DNA from: Symsagittifera roscoffensis
Lineage: Eukaryota; Xenacoelomorpha; Acoela; Convolutidae
Reading direction: 5' to 3'
Assembly: GCF_963678635.1 (NCBI RefSeq)
Contig: NC_087065.1
Location: 78,253,396-78,317,395, forward strand
DNA length: 64,000 nt
In this document: one piece after another, positions 26,431 through 40,790 of the stretch
Layout of the letters: every line of letters begins with the position of its first letter
Numbering within the stretch: position 1 is the stretch's first letter
Position numbers and translations under genes: made by a program
The notes under the pieces: model-generated
The model's database searches: none
Told to the model about the DNA's origin: nothing
The model's input: only the letters and a program-made list of their open reading frames with translations

Positions 26431-29400
26431 TAAACGGCTAATAAAATCAATATGATAGAAAATAACTAGTTGTTTGCTTGAGTCTTCTTGTTGGCTAATG
26501 AGAGCTAATGAACGGCTGACCACTTAAGATTTTACAGACGCAATCAATATGATAGAAAGTAAATAGTTGTTTGCTTGAGTTGCCTTCTTGTTGGCTAATG
26601 AGAGCTAATAAACGGCTGACCAATTAAGATTTTACAGACGCAATCAATTTGATAGAAAGTAACTAGTTGTTTGCTTGAACTGTCTTCTTGTTGGCTAATG
26701 AGAGCTAATAAACGGCTGACCACCTTCAGATTTTACAGACGCAATCAATATGATAGGAAGTAACTAGTTGTTTGCTTGAGTCTTCTTGTTGGCTAATGAG
26801 AGCTAATAAACGGCTGACCACTTAAGATCTTACAGACGCAATCAATATGATAGAAAGTAACTGTTTGCTTGCTTGAGTCTTCTTGTTGGCTAATGAGAGC
26901 TAATAAACGGCTAATAAATTCAATATGATAGAAAGTAACTAGTTGTTTGCTTGAGTCTTCTTGTTGGCTAATGAGGGCTAATAAACGGCTAATAAAATTA
27001 ATATGATAGAAAGTAACTAGTTGTTTGCTTGAGTCTTCTTGTTGGCTAATGAGAGCTAAAAAACGGCTAATAAAATCAATATGATAGAAAGTAACTAGTT
27101 GTTTGCTTGAGTCTTCTTGTTGGCTAATGAGAGCTAATAAACGGCTGACCACCTTCAGATTTTACAGACGCAATCAATATGATAGAAAGTAACTAGTTTT
27201 TTGCTTGAGTTGTCTTCTTGTTGGCTAATGAGTGCTAATAAACGGCTGACCACTTAAGATTTTACAGACGCAATCAATATGATAGAAAGTAACTAGTTGT
27301 TTGCTTGAACTGTCTTCTTGTTGGCTAATGAGAGCTAATAAACGGCTGACCACAATCAGATTTTACAGACGCAATCAATATGATAGGAAATAACTAGTTG
27401 TTTGCTTGAGTCTTCTTGTTGGCTAATGAGAGCTAATAAACGGCTGACCACTTAAGATTTTACAGACGCAATCAATATGATAGAAAGTAACTGTTTGTTT
27501 GCTTGAGTCTTCTTGTTGGCTAATGAGAGCTAATAAACGGCTAATAAAATCAATATGATAGAAAGTAACTAGTTGTTTGCTTGAGTCTTCTTGTCGGCTA
27601 ATGAGAGCTAATGAACGGCTGACCACTTAATATTTTACAGACGCAATCAATATGATAGAAAGTAACTAGTTGTTTGCTTGAACTGTCTTCTTGTTGGCTA
27701 ATGAGAGCTAATAAACGGCTGACCACCTTCAGATTTTACAGACGCAATCAATATGATAGGAAGTAACTAGTTGTTTGCTTGAGTCTTCTTGTTGGCTAAT
27801 GAAAGCTAATAAACGGCTGACCACTTAAGATCTTACAGACGCAATCAATATGATAGAAAGTAACTGTTTGTTTGCTTGAGTCTTCTTGTTGGCTAATGAG
27901 AGCTAATAAACGGCTAATAAAATCAATATGATAGAAAGTAACTAGTTGTTTGCTTGAGTCTTCTTGTTGGCTAATGAGAGCTAATGAACGGCTAATAAAA
28001 TCATTATGATAGATAGTAACTAGTTGTTTGCTTGAGTCTTCTTGTTGGCTAATGAGAGCTTAAAAACGGCTAATAAAATCAATATGATAGAAAGTAACTA
28101 GTTGTTGCTTCAGTCTTCTTGTTGGCTAATGAGAGCTAATAAACGGCTAATAAAATCAATATGATAGAAAGTAACTAGTTGTTTGCTTGAGTCTTCTTGT
28201 TGGCTAATGAGAGCTAATAAACGGCTAATAAAAACAATATGATAGAAAGCAACTAGTTGTTTGCTTGAGTCTTCTTTTTGGCTGATGAGGGCTAATAAAC
28301 GGCTAATAAAATCAATATGATAGAAAGTAACTAGTTGTTTGCTTGAGTCTTCTTGTTGGCTAATGAGAGCTAATAAACGGCTAATAAACTCAATATGATA
28401 GAAAGTAACTAGTTGTTTGCTTGAGTCTTCTTGTTGGCTAATGAGGGCTAATAAACGGCTAATAAAATTAATATGATAGAAAGTAACTAGTTGTTTGCTT
28501 GAGTCTTCTTGTTGGCTAATGAGAGCTAAAAAACGGCTAATATAATCAATATGATAGAGAGTAACTAGTTGTTTGCTTGAGTCTTCTTGTTGGCTAATGA
28601 GAGCTAATAAACGGCTGACCACCTTCAGATTTTACAGACGCAATCAATATGATAGAAAGTAACTAGTTGTTTGCTTGAGTTGTCTTCTTGTTGGCTAATG
28701 AGTGCTAATAAACGGCTGACCACTTAAGATTTTACAGACGCAATCAATATGATAGAAAGTAACTAGTTGTTTGCTTGAACTGTCTTCTTGTTGGCTAATG
28801 AGAGCTAATAAACGGCTGACCACAATCAGATTTTACAGACGCAATCAATATGATAGGAAATAACTAGTTGTTTGCTTGAGTCTTCTTGTTGGCTAATGAG
28901 AGCTAATAAACGGCTGACCACTTAAGATTTTACAGACGCAATCAATATGATAGAAAGTAACTGTTTGTTTGCTTGAGTTTTCTTGTTGGCTAATGAGAGC
29001 TAATAAACGGCTAATAAAATCAATATGATAGAAAGTAACTAGTTGTTTGCTTGAGTCTTCTTGTCGGCTAATGAGAGCTAATGAACGGCTGACCACTTAA
29101 GATTTTACAGACGCAATCAATATGATAGAAAGTAACTAGTTGTTTGCTTGAACTGTCTTCTTGTTGGCTAATGAGAGCTAATAAACGGCTGACCACCTTC
29201 AGATTTTACAGACGCAATCAATATGATAGGAAGTAACTAGTTGTTTGCTTGAGTCTTCTTGTTGGCTAATGAAAGCTAACAAACGGCTGACCACTTAAGA
29301 TCTTACAGACGCAATCAATATGATAGAAAATAACTGTTTGTTTGCTTGAGTCTTCTTGTTGGCTAATGAGAGCTAATAAACGGCTAATAAAATCAATATG

Positions 29401-31030
29401 ATAGAAAGTAACTAGTTGTTTGCTTGAGTCTTCTTGTTGGCTAATGAGAGCTAATGAACGGCTAATAAAATCAATATGATAGAAAGTAACTAGTTGTTTG
29501 CTTGAGTCTTCTTGTTGGCTAATGAGAGCTTAAAAACGGCTAATAAAATCAATATGATAGAAAGTAACTAGTTGTTTGCTTCAGTCTTCTTGTTGGCTAA
29601 TGAGAGCTAATAAACGGCTAATAAAATCAATATGATAGAAAGTAACTAGTTGTTTGCTTGAGTCTTCTTGTTGGCTAATGAGAGCTAATAAACGGCTAAT
29701 AAAAACAATATGATAGAAAGCAACTAGTTGTTTGCTTGAGTCTTCTTTTTGGCTAATGAGGGCTAATAAACGGCTAATAAAATCAATATGATAGAAAGTA
29801 ACTAGTTGTTTGCTTGAGTCTTCTTGTTGGCTAATGAGAGCTAATAAACGGCTAATAAACTCAATATGATAGAAAGTAACTAGTTGTTTGCTTGAGTCTT
29901 CTTGTTGGCTAATGAGGGCTAATAAACGGCTAATAAAATTAATATGATAGAAAGTAACTAGTTGTTTGCTTGAGTCTTCTTGTTGGCTAATGAGAGCTAA
30001 TAAACGGCTGACCACCTTCAGATTTTACAGACGCAATCAATATGATAGGAAGTAACTAGTTGTTTGCTTGAGTCTTCTTTTTGGCTAATGAGAGCTAATA
30101 AACGGCTGACCACTTACGATTTTACAGACGCAAATAAATATGATAGAAAGTAACTAGTTGTCTGCTTGAGTCTTCTTGTTGACTAATGAGAGCTAATAAA
30201 CGGCTGACCACTTAAGATCTTACAGACGCAATCAAAATGATAGAAAATAACTGTTTGTTTGCTTGAGTCTTCTTGTTGGCTAATGAGAGCTAATAAACGG
30301 CTAATAAAATCAATATGATAGAAAGTAACTAGTTGTTTGCTTGAGTCTTCTTGTTGGCTAATGAGAGCTAATGAACGGCTAATAAAATCAATATGATAGA
30401 AAGTAACTAGTTGTTTGCTTGAGTCTTCTTGTTGGCTAATGAGAGCTTAAAAACGGCTAATAAAATCAATATGATAGAAAGTAACTAGTTGTTTGCTTCA
30501 GTCTTCTTGTTGGCTAATGAGAGCTAATAAACGGCTAATAAAATCAATATGATAGAAAGTAACTAGTTGTTTGCTTGAGTCTTCTTGTTGGCTAATGAGA
30601 GCTAATAAACGGCTAATAAAAACAATATGATAGAAAGCAACTAATTGTTTGCTTGAGTCTTCTTTTTGGCTAATGAGGGCTAATAAACGGCTAATAAAAT
30701 TAATATGATAGAAAGTAACTAGTTGTTTGCTTGAGTCTTCTTGTTGGCTAATGAGAGCTAAAAAACGGCTAATATAATCAATATGATAGAAAGTAACTAG
30801 TTGTTTGCTTGAGTCTTCTTGTTGGCTAATGAGAGCTAATAAACGGCTGACCACCTTCAGATTTTACAGACGCAATCAATATGATAGGAAGTAACTAGTT
30901 GTTTGCTTGAGTCTTCTTTTTGGCTAATGAGAGCTAATAAACGGCTGACCACTTACGATTTTACAGACGCAAATAAATATGATAGAAAGTAACTAGTTGT
31001 CTGCTTGAGTCTTCTTGTTGACTAATGAGA
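26300..31030. repeat. Satellite A HOR domain, ~1.47-kb units
   Basis: Long and short monomers alternate in a unit of about 1.47 kb. Short-block ends at 27626 and 29096 are 1470 bp apart. Ends at 28622 and 30015 are 1393 bp apart, i.e. shorter by one 78-bp monomer within rounding. The corresponding minus-strand frames drop from 170 to 144 and then 118 codons, in steps of 26, so copies differ by whole short monomers. That pattern fits unequal exchange between copies. Confidence 0.8.
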
Positions 31031-34000
31031 GCTAATAAACGGCTGACCACCTTCAGATTTTACAGACGCAATCAATATGATAGAATGTAACTAGTTGTTT
31101 GCTTGAGTTGTCTTCTTGTTGGCTAAGGAGAGCTAATAAACGGCTGACCACTTAAGATTTTACAGACGCAATCAATATGATAGAAAGTAACTAGTTGTTT
31201 GCTTGAGTTGTCTTCTTGTTGGCTAATGAGAGCTAATATACGGCTGACCACTTAAGATTTTACAGAGGCAATCAATATGAAAGAATGTAACTAGTTGTTT
31301 GCTTGAGTTGTCTTCTTGTTGGCTAAGGAGAGCTAATAAACGGCTTACCACCTTCAGATTTTACAGACGCAATCAATATGATAGGAAGTAACTAGTTGTT
31401 TGCTTGAGTCTTCTTGTTGGCTAATGAGAGCTAATAAACGGCTGACCACTTAAGATTTTACAGACGCAATCAATTTGATAGAAAGTAACTATTTGTTTGC
31501 TGGAGTCTTCTTGTTGGCTAATGAGAGCTAATAAACGGCTAATAAAATCAATATGATAGAAAGGAACTAGTTGTTCGCTTGAGTTTTCTTGTTGGCTAAT
31601 GAGAGCTAATAAACGGCTAATAAAATCAATATGATAGAAAGTAACTAGTTGTTTGCTTGAGTCTTCTTGTTGGCTAATGAGAGCTTAAAAACGGCTAATA
31701 AAATCAATATGATAGAAAGTAACTAGTTGTTTGCTTGAGTCTTCTTGTTGGCTAATGAGAGCTAATAAAGGGCTAATAAAATCAATATGTTAGAAAGCAA
31801 CTAGTTGTTTGCTTGAGTCTTCTTGTTGGCTAATGAGGGCTAATAAACGGCTAAAAAAATCAATATGATAGAAAGTAACTAGTTGGTTGCTTGAGTCTTC
31901 TTGTTGGCTAATGAGAGCTAATAAACGGCTAATAAAATCAATATGATAGAAAGCAACTAGTTGTTTGCTTGAGTCTTCTTGTTGACTAATGAGAGCTAAT
32001 AAAGGGCTAATAAAATCAATATGATAGAAAGCAACTAGTTGTTTGCTTGAGTCTTCTCGTTGGCTAATGAGAGCTAATAAACGGCTAATAAAATCAATGT
32101 GATAGAAAGTAACTAGTTGTTTGCTTGAGTCTTCTTGTTGACTAATGAGAGCTAAAAAACGTCTAATAAAATCAATTTGATAGAAAGTAACTAGTTGTTT
32201 TCTTGAGTCTTCTTGTTGGCTAATGAAAGCTAATAAACGGCTGACCACCTTCAGATCTTACAGACGCAATCAATATGATATAAAAAAAACTAAATGTTTG
32301 CTTGAGTCTTTTTGTTGGCTAATGAGAGCTAATAAACGGCTGACCACCCTGAGATTTTACAGACGCAATCAATATGATAGAAAGTAACTAGTTGTTTGCT
32401 TGAGTTGTCTTCTTGTTGGCTAATGAAAGCTAATAAACGGCTAATAAAATCAATATGATAGAAAGCAACTAGTTGTTTGCTTGAGTCTTCTTGTTGACTA
32501 ATGAGAGCTAATAAAGGGCTAATAAAATCAATATGTTAGAAAGCAACTAGTTGTTTGCTTGAGTCTTCTCGTTGGCTAATGAGAGCTAATAAACGGCTAA
32601 TAAAATCATTATGATAGAAAGTAACTAGATGTTTGCTTGAGTCTTCTTGTTGACTAATGAGAGCTAAGAAACGTCTAATAAAATCAATTTGATAGAAAGT
32701 AACTAGTTGTTTTCTTGAGTCTTCTTGTTGGCTAATGAAAGCTAATAAACGGCTGACCACCTTCAGATCTTACAGACGCAATCAATATGATATAAAAAAA
32801 ACTAAATGTTTGCTTGAGTCTTTTTGTTGGCTAATGAGAGCTAATAAACGGCTGACCACCCTGAGATTTTACAGACGCAATCAATATGATAGAAAGTAAC
32901 TAGTTGTTTGCTTGAGTTGTCTTCTTGTTGGCTAATGAAAGCCAATAAACCGCTGACCACCTTCAGATTTTACAGACGCAATCAGTAAGACAGAAAGTAA
33001 CTAGTTGTTTCCTTGAGCCTTCTTGTTGGCTAATGACAGCTAATGAACGGCTGACTACCCTAAGATTTACAGACGCAATCAATATGATAGAAAGTAACTA
33101 GTTGTTTGCTTGAGTCTTCTTGTTGGCTAATGAGAGCTAATAAACGGCTAATAAAATCAATATGATAGAAAGCAACTAGTTGTTTGCTTGAGTCTTCTTG
33201 TTGACTAATGAGAGCTAATAAAGGGCTAATAAAATCAATATGTTAGAAAGCAACTAGTTGTTTGCTTGAGTCTTCTCGTTGGCTAATGAGAGCTAATAAA
33301 CGGCTAATAAAATCATTATGATAGAAAGTAACTAGTTGTTTGCTTGAGTCTTCTTGTTGACTAATGAGAGCTAATAAACGTCTAATAAAATCAATTTGAT
33401 AGAAAGTAACTAGTTGTTTTCTTGAGTCTTCTTGTTGGCTAATGAAAGCTAATAAACGGCTGACCACCTTCAGATCTTACAGACGCAATCAATATGATAG
33501 AAAAAACTAAATGTTTGCTTGAGTCTTTTTGTTGGCTAATGAGAGCTAATAAACGGCTGACCACTCTGAGATTTTACAGACGCAATCAATATGATAGAAA
33601 GTAACTAGTTGTTTGCTTGAGTTGTCTTCTTATGGCTAATGAAAGCCAATAAACCGCTGACCACCTTCAGATTTTACAGACGCAATCAGTAAGACAGAAA
33701 TTAACTAGTTGTTTCCTTGAGCCTTCTTGTTGGCTAATGACAGCTAATGAACGGCTGACTACCCTAAGATTTACAGACGCAATCAATATGATAGAAAGTA
33801 ACTAATTGTTTGCTTGAGTCTTCTTGTTGGCTAATGAGAGCTAATAAACGGCTGACCACCTTCAGATTTTACAGACGCAATCAATATGATAGCAAGTAAC
33901 TAGTCGTTTGCTTGAGTCTTCTTGTTGGCTAATGAGAGCTAATAAACGGCTGACCACCTTCAGAATTTACAGCCGCAATCAATATGATAGGAAGTAACTA

Positions 34001-34872
34001 GTTGTTTGCTTGAGTCTTCTTGTTGGCTAATGAGAGCTAATAAACGGCTGACCACTTATGATTTTACAGACGCAAATAAATATGATAGAAAGTAACTAGT
34101 TGTTTGCTTGAGTCTTCTTGTTGACTAATGAGAGCTAATAAACGGCTGACCACCTTCAGATTTTACAGACGCAATCAATATGATAGAAAGTAACTAGTTG
34201 TTTGCTTGAGTTGTCTTCTTGGCTAAGGAAAGCTAATAAACGGCTCACCACTTAAGATTTTACAGACGCAATCAATATGATAGAAAGTAACTGTTTATTT
34301 GCTTGAGTCTTCTTGTTGGCTAATGAGAGCTAATAAACGGCTAATAAAATCAATATGATAGTAAGTAACTAGTTGTTTGCTTGAGTCTTCTCGTTGGCTA
34401 ATGAGAGCTAATAAAAGGCTAATAAAATCAATATGATAGAAAGTAACTAGTTGTTTGCTTGAGTCTTCTTGTTGACTAATGAGAGCTAATAAACGGCTAA
34501 TAAAATCAATTTGATAGAAAGTAACTAGTTGTTTTCTTGAGTCTTCTTGTTGGCTAATGAAAGCTAATAAACGGCTGACCACCTTCAGATCTTACAGACG
34601 CAATCAATATGATAGAAAAAAACTAAATGTTTGCTTGAGTCTTTTTGTTGGCTAATGAGAGCTAATAAACGGCTGACCACCCGGAGATTTTACAGACGCA
34701 ATCAATATGATAGAAAGTAACTAGTTGTTTGCTTGAGTTGTATTCTTGTTGGCTAATGAGAGCCAATAAACGGCTGACCACCTTCAGATTTTACAGACGC
34801 AATCAGTAAGACAGAAAGTAACTAGTTGTTTCCTTGAGCCTTCTTGTTGGCTAATGAGAGCTAATGAACGGC
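31031..34872. repeat. Satellite A, mixed block with ~0.7-kb repeats
   Basis: Mixed monomers with private variants: AATATGTTAG, AAAGGGCTAATAAAATC, TTCTCGTTGG, and a divergent monomer in which GATAGAAAGTAACTAG becomes GATATAAAAAAAACTAA or similar. Frames ending at 32760 and 33467 mark a repeat of about 707 bp. A partial copy precedes it near 32248 and a further copy follows near 34582. The CTGACTACCC landmark monomer ends each unit. Confidence 0.75.
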
Positions 34873-37800
34873 TGACTACCCTAAGATTTACAGACGCAAT
34901 CAATATGATAGAAAGTAACTAGTTGTTTGCTTGAGTCTTCTTGTTGGCTAATGAGAGCTAATAAACGGCTGACCACCTTCAGATCTTACAGACGCAATCA
35001 ATATGATAGCAAGTAACTAGTCGTTTGTTCAAACTTCTTGTTGGCTAACGAGAGCTAATAAACGGCTGACCACCTTCAGAATTTACAGACGCAATCAATA
35101 TGATAGGAAGTAACTAGTTGTTTGCTTGAGTCTTCTTGTTGGCTAATGAGAGCTAATAAACGGCTGACCACTTATGATTTTACAGACGCAAATAAATATG
35201 ATAGAGAGTAACTAGTTGTTTGCTTGAGTCTTCTTGTTGACTAATGAGAGCTAATAAACGGCTGACCACCTTCAGATTTTACAGACGCAATCAATATGAT
35301 AGAAAGTAACTAGTTGTTTGCTTGAGTTGTCTTCTTGTTGGCTAAGGAGAGCTAATAAACGGCTGACCACTTAAGATTTAACAGACGCAATCAATATGAT
35401 AGAAAGTAAATAGTTGTTCGCTTGAGTTGTCTTCTTGTTGGCTAATGAGAGCTAATAAACGGCTGACCAATTAAAATTCTACAGACGCAATCAATATGAT
35501 AGAAAGTAACTAGTTGTTTGCTTGAACTGTCTTCTTGTTGGCTAATGAGAGCTAATAAACGTCTGACCACCTTCAGATTTTACAGACGCAATCAATATGA
35601 TAGGAAGTAACTTGTTGTTTGCTTGAGTCTTCTTGTTGGCTAATGAGAGCTAATAAACGGCTGACCACTTAAGATTTTACAGACGCAATCAATATGATAG
35701 AAAGTAACTGTTTGTTTGCTTGAGTCTTCTTGTTGGCTAATGAGAGCTAATAAACGGCTAATAAAATCAATATGATAGAAAGTAACTAGTTGTTTGCGTG
35801 AGTCTTCTTATTGGTTAATGAGAGCTAATAAACGGCTAATAAAATGAATATGATAGAAAGAAACTAGTTGTTTGCTTGAGTCTTCTTGTTGGCTAATGAG
35901 AGCTTAAAAACGACTAATAAATTCAATATGATAGAAAGTAACAAGTTGTTTGCTTGAGTTTTCTTGTTGGCTAATGAGAGCTAATAAACGGCTAATAAAA
36001 TCAATATGATAGAAAGTAACTAGTTGTTTGCTTGAGTCTTCTTGTTGGCTAATGAGAGCTATTAAACGGCTAATAAAAACAATATGATAGAAAGCAACTA
36101 GTTGTTTGCTTGAGTCTTCTTGTTGGCTAATGAGGGCTAATAAACGGCTATTAAAATCAATATGATAGAAAGTAACTAGTTGTTTGCTTGAGTCTTCTTG
36201 TTGGCTAATGAGAGCTATTGAACGGCTAATAAAATCAATATGATAGAAAGTAACTAGTTGTTTGCTTGAGTCTTCTTGTTGGCTAATGAGAGCTAATAAA
36301 CGGCTAATAAAATCAATATGATAGAAAGTAACTAGTTGTTTGCTTGAGTCTTTTTGTTGGCTAATGAGAGCTAAAAAAACGGCTAATAAAATCAATATGA
36401 TAGAAAGTAACTAGTTGTTTGCTTGAGTCTTCTTGTTGGCTAATGAGAGCTAATAAACGGCTGACCACCTTCAGATTTTACAGACGCAACCAATATGATA
36501 GGAAGTAACTAGTTGTTTGCTTGAGTCTTCTTGTTGGCTAATGAGAGCTATTAAACGGCTAATAAAAACAATATGATAGAAAGCAACTAGTTGTTTGCTT
36601 GAGTCTTCTTGTTGGCTAATGAGGGCTAAAAAACGGCTATTAAAATCAATATGATAGAAAGTAACTAGTTGTTTGCTTGAGTCTTCTTGTTGGCTAATGA
36701 GAGCTATTGAACGGCTAATAAAATCAATATGATAGAAAGTAACTAGTTGTTTGCTTGAGTCTTCTTGTTGGCTAATGAGAGCTAATAAACGGCTAAAAAA
36801 ATCAATATGATAGAAAGTAACTAGTTGTTTGCTTGAGTCTTCTTGTTGGCTAATGAGAGCTTAAAAACGACTAATAAATTCAATATGATAGAAAGTAACT
36901 AGTTGTTTGCTTGAGTTTTCTTGTTGGCTAATGAGAGCTAATAAACGGCTAATAAAATCAATATGATAGAAAGTAACTAGTTGTTTGCTTGAGTCTTCTT
37001 GTTGGCTAATGAGAGCTATTAAACGGCTAATAAAAACAATATGATAGAAAGCAACTAGTTGTTTGCTTGAGTCTTCTTGTTGGCTAATGAGGGCTAATAA
37101 ACGGCTATTAAAATCAATATGATAGAAAGTAACTAGTTGTTTGCTTGAGTCTTCTTGTTGGCTAATGAGAGCTAATGAACGGCTAATAAAATCAATATGA
37201 TAGAAAGTAACTAGTTGTTTGCTTGAGTCTTCTTGTTTGCTAATGAGAGCTAATAAACGGCTATTAAAATCAATATGATAGAAAGTAACTAGTTGTTTGC
37301 TTGAGTCTTCTTGTTGGCTAATGAGAGCTAATGAACGGCTAATAAAATCAATATGATAGAAAGTAACTAGTTGTTTGCTTGAGTCTTCTTGTTGGCTAAT
37401 GAGAGCTAATAAACGGCTGACCACTTTCAGATTTTACAGACGCAATCAATATGATAGGAAGTAACTAGTTGTTTGCTTGAGTCTTCTTGTTGGCTAATGA
37501 GAGCTAATAAACTGCTGACCACTTACAATTTTACAGACGCAAATAAATATGATAGAAATTAACTAGTTGTTTGCTTGAGTCTTCTTGTTGACTAATGAGA
37601 ACTAATAAACGGCTGACCACCTTCAGATTTTACAGACGCAATCAATATGATAGAAAGTAACTAGTTGTTTGCTTGAGTTGTCTTCTTGTTGGCTAAGGAG
37701 AGCTAATAAACGGCTGAACAATTAAGATTTTACAGACGCAATCAATATGATAGAAAGTAACTAGTTGTTTGCTTGAGTTGTCTTCTTGTTGGCTAATGAG

Positions 37801-38863
37801 AGCTAATAAACGGCTGACCACTTAAGATTTTACAGACGCAATCAATATGATAGAAAGTAACTAGTTGTTTGCTTGAACTGTCTTCTTGTTGGCTAATGAG
37901 AGCTAATAAACGGCTGACGACCTTCAGATTTTACAGACGCAATCAATATGATAGAAAGTTACTAGTTGTTTGCTTGAGTTGTCTTCTTGTTGGCTAATGA
38001 GAGCTAATAAACGGCTGACCACTTAAGATTTTACAGACGCAATTAATATGATAGAAAGTAACTAGTTGTTTGCTTGAACTGTCTTCTTGTTGGCTAATGA
38101 GAGCTAATAAATGGCTGACCAACTTCAGATTTTACAGACGCAATCAATATGATAGGAAGTAACTAGTTGTTTGCTTGAGTCTTCTTGTTGGCTAACGAGA
38201 GTTAATAAACGGCTGACCACTTAAGATTTTACAGTCGCAATCAATATGATAGAAATTAACCTTTTGTTTGCTTGAGTCTTCTTGTTGGCTAATGAGAACT
38301 AATCAACGGCTAATAAAATCAATATGATAGAAAGTAACTAGTTGTTTGCTTGAGTCTTCTTGTTGGCTAATGAGAGCTAACGAACGGCTAATAAAATCAA
38401 TATGATAGAAAGTAACTAGTTGTTTGCTTGAGTCTTTTTGTTGGCTAATGAGAGCTTAAAAACGGCTAATAAAATCAATATGATAGAAAGTAACTAGTTG
38501 CTTGCTTCAGTCTTCTTGTTGGCTAATGAGAGCTAATAAACGGCTAATAAAATCAATATGATAGAAAATAACTAGTTGTTTGCTTGAGTCTTCTTGTTGG
38601 CTAATGAGAGCTAATAAACGGCTAATAAAAACAATATGATAGAAAGCAACTAGTTGTTTGCTTGAGTCTTCTTGTTGGCTAATGAGGGCTAATAAACGGC
38701 TAATAAAATCAATATGATAGAAAGTAACTAGTTGTTTGCTTGAGTCTTCTTGTTGGCTAATGAGAGCTAAAAAACGGCTAATAAAATCAATATGATAGAA
38801 AGTAACTAGTTGTTTGCTTGAGTCTTCTTGTTGGCTAATGAGAGCTAATAAACGGCTGACCAC
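34873..38863. repeat. Second copy of the ~6.4-10.5 kb satellite A block
   Basis: This stretch follows the same order of monomer variants as about 6442-10548. The rare ACGTCTGACC junction is at 7031 and 35559. The short-block ends at 9109 and 10548 correspond to 37424 and 38863, both exactly 28315 bp apart. The offset changes slightly along the block, so indels have accumulated. It shows copying over tens of kilobases within one array. Confidence 0.8.
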
Positions 38864-40790
38864 CTTCAGATTTTACAGACGCAATCAATATGATAGGAAG
38901 TAACTATTTGTTTGCTTGAGTCTTCTTTTTGGCTAATGAGAGCTAATAAACGGCTGACCACTTACGATTTTACAGACGCAAATAAATATGATAGAAAGTT
39001 TCTAGTTGTCTGCTTGAGTCTTCTTGTTGACTAATGAGAACTAATAAACGGCTGACCACCTTCAGATTTTACAGACGCAATCAATATGATAGAAAGTAAC
39101 TAGTTGTTTGCTTGAGTTGTCTTCTTGTTGGCTAAGGAGAGCTAACAAACGGCTGACCACTTAAGATTTTACAGACGCAATCAATATGATAGAAAGTAAC
39201 TAGTTGTTTGCTTGAGTTGTCTTCTTGTTGGCTAATGAGAGCTAATAAACGGCTGACCACTTAAGATTTTACAGACGCAATCAATATGATAGAAAGTAAC
39301 TAGTTGTTTGCTTGAACTGTCTTCTTGTTGGCTAATGAGAGCTAATAAACGGCTGACGACCTTCAGATTTTACAGACGCAATCAATATGATAGAAAGTAA
39401 CCAGTTGTTTGCTTGAGTTGTCTTCTTGTTGGCTAATGAGAGCTAATAAACGTCTGACCACTTAAGATTTTACAGACGCAATTAATATGATAGAAAGTAA
39501 CTAGTTGTTTGCTTGAACTGTCTTCTTGTTGGCTAATGAGAGCTAATAAACGGCTGACCAACTTCAGATTTTACAGACGCAATCAATATGATAGGAAGTA
39601 ACTAGTTGTTTGCTTGAGTCTTCTTGTTGGCTAACGAGAGTTAATAAACGGCTGACCACTTAAGATTTTACAGACGCAATCAATATGATAGAAATTAACT
39701 GTTTGTTTGCTTGAGTCTTCTTGTTGGCTAATGAGAGCTAATAAACGGCTAATAAAATCAATATGATAGAAAGTAACTAGTTGTTTGCTTGAGTCTTCTT
39801 GTTGGGTAATGAGAGCTAACGAACGGCTAATAAAATCAATATGATAGAAAGTAACTAGTTGTTTGCTTGAGTCTTTTTGTTGGCTAATGAGAGCTTAAAA
39901 ACGGCTAATAAAATCAATATGATAAAAAGTAACTAGTTGCTTGCTTCAGTCTTCTTGTTGGATAATGAGAGCTAATAAACGGCTAATAAAATCAATATGA
40001 TAGAAAATAACTAGTTGTTTGCTTGAGTCTTCTTGTTGGCTAATGAGAGCTAATAAACGGCTAATAAAAACAATATGATAGAAAGCAACTAGTTGTTTGC
40101 TTGAGTCTTCTTGTTGGCTAATGAGAGCTAAAAAACGGCTAATAAAATCAATATGATAGAAAGTAACTAGTTGTTTGCTTGAGTCTTCTTGTTGGCTAAT
40201 GAGAGCTAATAAACGGCTGACCACCTTCAGATTTTACAGACGCAATCAATATGATAGGAAGTAACTATTTGTTTGCTTGAGTCTTCTTTTTGGCTAATGA
40301 GAGCTAATAAACGGCTGACCACTTACGATTTTACAGACGCAAATAAATATGATAGAAAGTTTCTAGTTGTCTGCTTGAGTCTTCTTGTTGACTAATGAGA
40401 ACTAATAAACGGCTGACCACCTTCAGATTTTACAGACGCAATCAATAGTATAGAAAGTAACTAGTTGTTTGCTTGAGTTGTCTTCTTGTTGGCTAAGGAG
40501 AGCTAATAAACGGCTGACCACTTAAGATTTTACAGACGCAATCAATATGATAGAAAGTAACTAGTTGTTTGCTTGAGTTGTCTTCTTGTTGGCTAATGAG
40601 AGCTAATATACGGCTGACCACTTAAGATTTTACAGACGCAATCAATATGATAGAAAGTAACTAGTTGTTTGCTTGAACTGTCTTCTTGTTGGCTAATGAG
40701 AGCTAATAAACGGCTGACCCCCTTCAGATTTTACGGACGCAATCAATATGATAGGAAGTAACTAGTTGTTTGCTTGAGTCTTCTTGTTGG
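37913..40790. repeat. 1439-bp tandem duplication within satellite A
   Basis: The rare GCTGACGA junction occurs at 37913 and 39352, 1439 bp apart, with matching flanking order. The following short blocks end at 38863 and 40224, only 1361 bp apart, because the second copy has lost exactly one 78-bp monomer (118 versus 92 codons in the minus-strand frame). Confidence 0.85.
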
